Below, in pieces: positions 57,707-64,000 of a DNA stretch of 64,000 bases; the stretch's first letter is position 1; every line of letters begins with the position of its first letter. Source of the DNA: Verpa conica (lineage: Eukaryota > Ascomycota > Pezizomycetes > Pezizales > Morchellaceae); contig JAUFSD010000002.1 in assembly GCA_033030425.1 (NCBI GenBank), positions 3,286,001 through 3,350,000 on the forward strand. The letters run 5' to 3'. Below the pieces are notes generated by a model. That model did not search any database, was not told the DNA's origin, and saw nothing but the letters and a program-made list of their open reading frames with translations. Made by a program: the position numbers and the translations under genes.

Positions 57707-58483
57707 TTCCAATGGGCAATCCCGGGCAAAAAGGTCGCTGGCCCGGCCCAATTATTTGATGGAAGCCCAAGCAAGCCCAAGGAGCCCAAGTAAAACTAGT
57801 ATTCATCTTGTTAACCTACAACCCCCTAGACATCCTCCTTCAAAAAGAAAAAACCGGTATCCTTTGGCCCTACCCTCAAAACAAGCCCCTTCTAAGCTCC
57901 ATGTACTTATGATTAATTCATTCATTTATTCAAGCCTAGTGTGGTCCACGAGGCCGCTCGAGGCGAGGTAGGGGGGTGGTCTCGAGGTTCCTCGGCTTTG
58001 TGGGCTTCTGGCTTTGGCTCGTCTTGGGAATTAGGAGTCTGGCCTCGAGGTACCACGAGGAGCCTTGACACATAGAACTATTTTTAGTAATAAGTAAAAG
58101 CTATTAAATAATGGTCAATAGTGGTCAATCAATATGAGGTCATAGGCATATATGAGGTTGGGCTTACCCCCTCCTCCAGGTGTATGTAGTATCAAACTAT
58201 CATTCTATTGCTTGAACCTGTACTTTCACAAATAGTGTGACAAATCATAGTGGGAATAGCTAACTTATACTTCTACTAGAGCCTGTGATATTTTTTAAAT
58301 TTATTATTACTTACCTCCAGCCACCTCGTGGACCACACTATTCAAGCCCTTTCTAATAGTATTTACGGTGAGCCAAATTAAGCATTTGGCCCGGGCTGAT
58401 ACTTACTACAGCTTGGCCCAGTCCAACTAGCAAGAATGCTCTCCCGGCCCAGGCAAGCCCACGTATGTGTCAGCCCATTGGAA
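57707..58483. repeat. outer imperfect inverted repeat surrounding the hAT MITE
   Basis: TTCCAATGGGC at 57707-57717 and its exact inverse at 58473-58483, each followed inward by GGCCCGG-rich and AAGCCCA-rich DNA. Suggests an older element into which the MITE jumped. Weak: only 11 bp are exact. Confidence 0.35.
57937..58340. mobile_element. hAT-type MITE (404 bp)
   Basis: Perfect 17-bp terminal inverted repeats, TAGTGTGGTCCACGAGG at the left and its exact inverse at the right. Flanked by the 8-bp direct duplication TTCAAGCC at 57929-57936 and 58341-58348. TAGTG-type ends and 8-bp duplications are hAT hallmarks. Subterminal CGAGG/CCTCG motifs are repeated near both ends, as in hAT transposase-binding regions. 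No coding capacity. Confidence 0.88.
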
Positions 58484-61219
58484 AGCCTGGATAACTACTG
58501 GAACGGGTGATTAGTAAAATAAGAGAGGCCAGACCTCTTATTATCACCAAGCTATTATCAGGGATACTTATTGATGCTGTTCTAGTATACTCGGGAAAAA
58601 CGCTTATCAAAACGTTCATGGATAGACCAGCCTAGTAGGGAACAGAATCATTTACCGGAAGAACCATCACCATCTATGTTTTTTGCATGGGGTGAGCAGT
58701 GGTAGGGTATCTTAGAGGTGACAGTACTATCTTATATTTCTTTAACTGGATACTAACTATCTCTCATTCATATATCATACCTACTAAGGACCCCCTATCA
58801 CTCGTAGTTTGGGGCCGCCCCAGCGCTTCGGGGTGACTGGACGAATTATAGGCGTTATAGGACCTATAACGGTAGGGTTAGGGTTCTACAATGTTATAAC
58901 TCGTGATGGGAGCTTTTGATTCCAAGTATACCAATCCCCTGAGAGTCATGGGGGCATGGAAGTTTCCACCGGAAATTTCCCCCCAGATGTACTAATATTA
59001 AGAAAAAGTACTATATAGCTAGCCTATGACTGGTGAATGGCCTGTAACGATGTTGCTAATGTCTCTGCCGTAGGTCTCTAAAAATTTGGATTTTGAATAT
59101 AGCTCTACTAAAGTAGCTGCTTACACGATCCATTGATAGAGAAAAGGCCTAGGGGTGTTAGTAAAGCAACTGATAGAGATCGAGGGGTTGACCTAGGGTG
59201 AGTTGTCAACCCATACAGATTGAAAGGTCGGGGGCCTCCAGTGGATCAACTTTTAGACAACTACCCTGTCTCTCAGTCACGAAATATAAGTGCAGGCGGT
59301 CGCATTTGGTTTAACTATCGGAAGTTCGAATTAGTGGGCTCGACCCTATAATTCATAGGTTAGGTTGTTCTGTACAATAAATGTATCATTAGTTCTCTGG
59401 CCGCTGCTTTTAGCACTCAGAGAACCTTACGATTTTATAAGTTGTGATATATATTGCGAAAGAGTGTTCACTGTACAAGCTCATTTCCTACCTATAGTTC
59501 TTTGTTTGTGTAGAATACTTACTATTCATTAGGAACTATAAATAGGGAACTGGCCGAAGCTGCTGCGTTGGTGAACACAAACAATTACTGGGAACAATCT
59601 TTTATCTACATACTTTTTTCTGTCGGGTTAGAAAGAAGGCATAGTCGCGCCCCTCTCTATCAGGTTTTGGTACGTACGCTGGATCCCTTGCTGCCTCGTA
59701 CAGGTTACTCAAGCAAAGTACTTCCTACCTTAAAAAAATATTTTTGTTATCTCGGATTCCTTGGCTTTTCTTTCTGCCTCTTTCTATCCTGTACGAAACC
59801 ACTCTAGTTTTTCCTTCGGTCTTTCTATTCGACATAACGATGCGCGACTGTAGTACAAGCTTATGGATGTTACACTGCATAAGGTGTGATCCCTCGAATG
59901 CTACCGCCCAGGCGTAGAAAGTCACTTAATAACACCAGCACACCACTTTAATTTAATACCCGTGATAGTGTCTGTTACTGGAAGAAACTGAGATTACGAG
60001 TACCTACATAGCCCCACTCCTCACATGCTCCATGACTTAACCCTAAGCCATCATAGGGGGAGCGCGCTGCTACGACATGAATCCAACCGCACAAGGCATC
60101 TACCGGAATCCCCTATTATGGTCATCAGGAAGCCCCAATTACGTTGAGTTTCCGAGTGTTGCCAAGTCCCGACCTCCGGGGAGTGAGGCTGAAAAACGGT
60201 GTGCCCTGATAGGAAGCCCGGTCACCCCCACAAATATGTAGCCCGAGCAAGATGTGGTCGGTTGCACCTATATCTCCCACACAGCAGAACCTGTAATACA
60301 AGACTCAGAAGTACTAGTACCGCCACTGTTTTGAGTTTGCCTAATATAATGCCTAAATCTAAGAAGGCTATGATTTCATCTATTCGTAGATCTCGGCGGA
60401 GTTTGTCGCTATTATAGGGGCCAAAGGTACCCGATCGATCATTCCTGGAGCAATGTACTGGGAGCCGATCTATCTTGATGTGATATCTTCCACAACAACG
60501 CGTAAATTAATGTAGGTAGGTGGTGCACGTACTATTTATTCTCTATTTAAGCTATCTATTTCTTATTAATTGTGGCTGTGTAGTGATAATCATCCCAGGC
60601 CTTTGGTTACGTTGTCGGTAACCGGTATTGTTGTCAAAACTTACCGTGCACTAGCCAATAGGAACGCAATAGTGCAACAAGATAAAGAAAGCTTATAGGG
60701 GTATACGTGTATGATAAAGGGTAGGAAATACTTTAACAAACTTCAATACTTTAGGAGCTTTAGGTTTGTTCTGCTGTCATTTTTCGGTAGAGTTGAATGC
60801 CACCATTTTGATTGTGTCGTTGCCCGGCGCTGTACGGTTAAAACTGTTACCATACAATACATACCTGGTATGTGTGTGTGGCCAGTAAAGTGTTCCGCTT
60901 AGCCGGATGTTATACGGAGCCTGTGCGTAACATCGTACAGGGCTTTGAAGTCGTAATAATTAAATTGTTACAGCAATGTTAATATATACAGGATCTAACC
61001 GGTAGTTGGCTCTCCACAAGCACTCTAGTCATCGTCAAAGGCTACAGTATCCCCCACACGCCGATAGCTTCGCCTTTTCCCCACTAGTGATTGGCAGCCT
61101 TATATATGCTACTTCCCTTCTGACTTATGCCTTTTAAATTATTCACTACAACTGTTATGGTCCCCTCCTCTTACTACACTTCCTCAACTACCTAAACGTG
61201 TCATCGTGGTACCAGCAAC

Positions 61220-63608
61220 ATGCATAATCCTATCCAATCACTAAAGAAAATTCAGACAGAGCTCCACCGAGCTAGTGTCTCCCGGCTGCCCCAAAAAGGT
61301 GAACCTACTGCCTCATATCCCTAAACCTACAAGACTGACTAGGAATCACTCACTAGCCCCTACGGCTGTGAATATAAGCGCTATTCCAATATCCCCCACT
61401 GGAGAAGCAAAAAAATCAATTATCGCCAAAAATACCTCCTCTCTCCTAAACTGGCACTTCTGGGTCATAGTTCCCTGTCTGACAACGGCGGTATTACTTT
61501 TTCTCAACCTCTCCGAATATGTCATTGGTACGGAAATTGGAAAAAATCCCGAGCAAACGAAAAATATACTCGGCATGCTTCAAGTGGCTGCCAAAGCCCA
61601 CGAGATCACAATCATGATCGGCCTAATAAGTATCACCCAGCAGTGGATTCAAGGGTGCTTAATTGGTGGTGGTACAATGCTAGGACTGCTGGGTGCCGAA
61701 CAGTCGCTCGGGAAGATCAGCTTTTTAATATCGAAGGAGTTCATTGCGGCTATCAGCTACGGCCTCAATAGTCTAACTTGTCGAGGGAAACAGCAGGCTC
61801 CAAAAGAACGGCGGCGGCGGAGAAATGTGCTTCTCCTTGCAGCCTTTATTCTTATCGGGTGTCTCCTGTGCGCAGTTGTAGGGCCGGCAAGCGCAGTATT
61901 AATGATACCTCAATTGAACTGGTTCTACGAGTCGTATCGAGTCAACGACGTAACGACAGAACTCAAGTCTGAGAGCGGTGTCACCCGCTATCCTGTGTGC
62001 TACCCGTATATCATGATTGATCCTCGATTAGGAGGTGGTCAGTACCCAGCCAATCCCTTCAACTCCGCGCCCGAGCCCCAATATTGGTCACACGCTTGGT
62101 TCCTGAAGGTGCTTCAGGACAAGTTCCACACAGACGAGATTCATAAATTTAGCGAAGACGGAGTTCCTACTACAGTTAACACTACGACTACCTGGGACCG
62201 TCCACTTACTGTCGGAGCAGATTGGAAAGGTGCGACGAATTTTTCATCGGTCATCTTCTGGGATGTAATTACCACATCTACAGCACTAGAGGAGTACGCG
62301 CCAGTATCAAAGAATACTGGTTCGAAGGCTCAGTTTGTCGCAAATCTGACCGGAATAGAAGCAAATACTGTATGTCGGAGGAGACAAAAACATTCCTGCG
62401 ACATTCAGCCCACTGCCAGTAGCAATAGCTCTGAGTGGTGTTATTTGACTGTCAGTAAAGATACGGATGAAGGCATCCTACAAAGTAGCAAGAATTTATT
62501 GCTCGTAGTTGACCATATGCCGGACAAGGATATGGAGGTGGCGCGTCCAAGGTTTTGGATGACTGAAGGCTTGAGGATGACTACCAGCCCCAAATTCACG
62601 GACTCTGTCGTTTTTGTTTTTGAGGAAGCGCTTCGTCCAGAAACACCAGAGCAATTGCTCACAGTCTGCTCAACATCGATTACTTTGAAATCGGTAACTG
62701 CCTCGTCAGCCGACCAACGTTTCTCCGCAGAGCAGGCCCAATTCCATGATTACTTAGCTTACTTCGATGGCAGTTCCACTAGGTACGTGTCCCCGCGTAC
62801 TCTAATATACCATGAGAACTGGCTCGACCAAATTCACGAAGATGTTCCCGACGTTGCGAACCAGTCATCCCATTTTCAAACGAGGAATGTAACATACTCG
62901 CCTCGCTCTGAGCAGAAGCCGACGGAAAACACATACTTGAAAGCCTGGGCGACTGAAGTACTGAATTCAAATACACATACAGGATCGCCAATATGGGAAC
63001 CTGTTCCTGGGGGTATTGAAGCCGGAATAGTCGAGACAGTTATCGGCGGGGCATATATAACCGTACTCCTCAGAATGCAGGCATCCGACTCACAATACTC
63101 GACATCATATATTCCAAGACGGTTTATAAGATCAGGCGCGGTAGAGGCGTACCCACAGAGCTTGCTTCCCGAGGCGATGTTGGATTATACTTCATACAAA
63201 TACCCACCTATCAAGATCTATCGTCTGGTATATGGATATCGGCCCTTATCTGCCGTTGGTATCTCCAGTATCGTGATACTCATCGTACATAGCATTATTG
63301 CATTACTAGGCTCACTATGGCAGTACCGAAAGGGTGGTGTCATACGGGCATGGAGTACCATTCCTCAGTACGGAGCCCTTTGTCTAGGGACCAATCCAGT
63401 TTTGGGAGCAATAGAGAATACATGTGCAGGCATTGAAGCGAAGGATACATTGAGAACATTTGTTAAGATTGGAGAGACAAGGGTAGATCATTTGGAGCTC
63501 GCTGTCGTATCACCGTCCTTGCTGCCAGGCGATGTGAAGAGGATTGACCTGAGTAAGAACTACGGTTTTTTGGGAGCTATGGGAAGAAGAAAGGAGAAAC
63601 TAGAATGA
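61220..63608 (+). CDS. large multi-pass membrane protein with big extracellular loop (unknown)
   Basis: Long frame open to 63608; the in-frame sequence has no ATG in its first 100 codons (a GTG stands at 61275). An upstream ATG at 61220 with exon 61220-61298 and a 109-nt GT-AG intron to 61408 gives an in-frame start MHNPIQSLKKIQTELHRAS; this is the better model, about 759 aa. Membrane helices: WHFWVIVPCLTTAVLLFL, EITIMIGLISITQQWIQG, and VLLLAAFILIGCLLCAVVG, then about 430 mostly extracytoplasmic residues with many N-glycosylation sequons and Cys, and a last helix (AVGISSIVILIVHSIIALLG) before a short cytosolic tail. This layout is common among uncharacterised ascomycete membrane proteins. No function assigned. 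Confidence 0.75.
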
Positions 63609-64000
63609 TTCTGCAGCCTGATACCCTGCGCTCGGGGACCGAGTTTGTGAAAAATTTATACTACTTTTTGTACGAATTTGTTTCAGGTACTTTCTGGACA
63701 TGCGGATCGAATGTTTTACTAGCCTTCCCCCTCTTCTCCTCTCACTATCTTTCTTTCTATAAGTGTTCTACCAATAATCTACTAGAACAATCATATAAAT
63801 ATTTGTTAATAAAATTTAATCTCCCCTGCCTGTTTAGCCAGCTAAGTACCTCATTTGAAACCCTTACCCTTTCCGACTAACTACACGCTTGTTTTCTTTC
63901 TTCGGTCGCATTTTGATTTCTAAGAAAACCTCACTGTCGCAAGTTCTTTATGTTTCATTTTGATTTTGGGTTAGTTAATACATCTTGTTACCAGTTGGAC
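63609..64000. other. 3' flank, window end
   Basis: A 91-codon frame overlaps the end of the membrane-protein gene (63605-63880) but looks like 3' untranslated sequence. Confidence 0.4.

Larger units (their letters stand above)
57272..61219. other. gene-free stretch
   Basis: Nearly 4 kb without a recognisable gene. Holds the hAT-type MITE at 57937-58340, an outer inverted repeat around it, and telomere-like TAGGGTTAGGGTT near 58875. Confidence 0.5.

Overview
The window looks like chromosomal DNA of a filamentous ascomycete (Pezizomycotina; possibly Pezizomycetes, but I cannot fix the order). The genes have short GT-AG introns of about 50-110 nt. The protein set is typically fungal: AA9 lytic polysaccharide monooxygenases, a MEP-type ammonium permease, a MARVEL-like membrane protein, a DUF2293 protein, an APP1-type lipid phosphatase, a histidine acid phosphatase and a short subtilase. 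Long gene-poor spacers separate the genes. Exon joins were made by hand; I checked that the reading frame closes for all of them except the choice-of-anchor B gene, whose exon edges are only approximate. || Layout. 2.1-3.9 kb: ammonium permease (-) with GATA sites and G-runs upstream. 4.3-12 kb: no gene recognised; one perfect RFX X-box palindrome at 7724 and a foldback repeat at 11158. 12.0-13.9 kb: ZZ zinc-finger protein (-) and a two-exon small mitochondrial protein (-). 14.4-22.9 kb: a minus-strand run of secreted or membrane proteins (AA9, MARVEL-like four-pass protein, second AA9, choice-of-anchor B protein). 23.7-37.95 kb: a nested transposon island. 39.1-43.2 kb: DUF2293 protein rich in sumoylation-type motifs, then a fatty-acid-hydroxylase-family protein (both +). 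44.7-50.5 kb: APP1-like phosphatase (+), secreted DJ-1/PfpI protein (-), histidine acid phosphatase (-). 52-55 kb: a weak small membrane gene and two foldback elements. 56.0-57.3 kb: subtilisin-like protease without signal peptide (+). 57.9-58.3 kb: a hAT-type MITE with perfect ends and target duplication. 61.2-63.6 kb: large multi-pass membrane protein of unknown function (+). || Most notable content. The island is built by one element family with short terminal inverted repeats (TTTCA...TGAAA) and exact 5-bp target-site duplications in every copy whose two ends are visible (ACTAC, TTGTA, CAACC, GTTGT, GCGTG). Long members (about 2.4 kb) carry one intact ~550-aa Gag-like CCHC zinc-knuckle ORF and no reverse transcriptase or recognisable transposase. 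Short ~366-bp members keep only the ends and a TATA promoter. Insertion order can be read from the duplications: long copy B sits inside long copy C, two short copies sit tandemly inside B, a solo LTR sits inside a short copy, and another short copy sits inside a 5'-truncated LINE that itself splits an older ORF. A DDE-type element, or an integrase-mobilised one, carrying a retroelement-like Gag protein does not fit a class I can name. || Secreted oxidative, proteolytic and phosphatase genes together suggest a saprotrophic or plant-associated lifestyle; this is inference.
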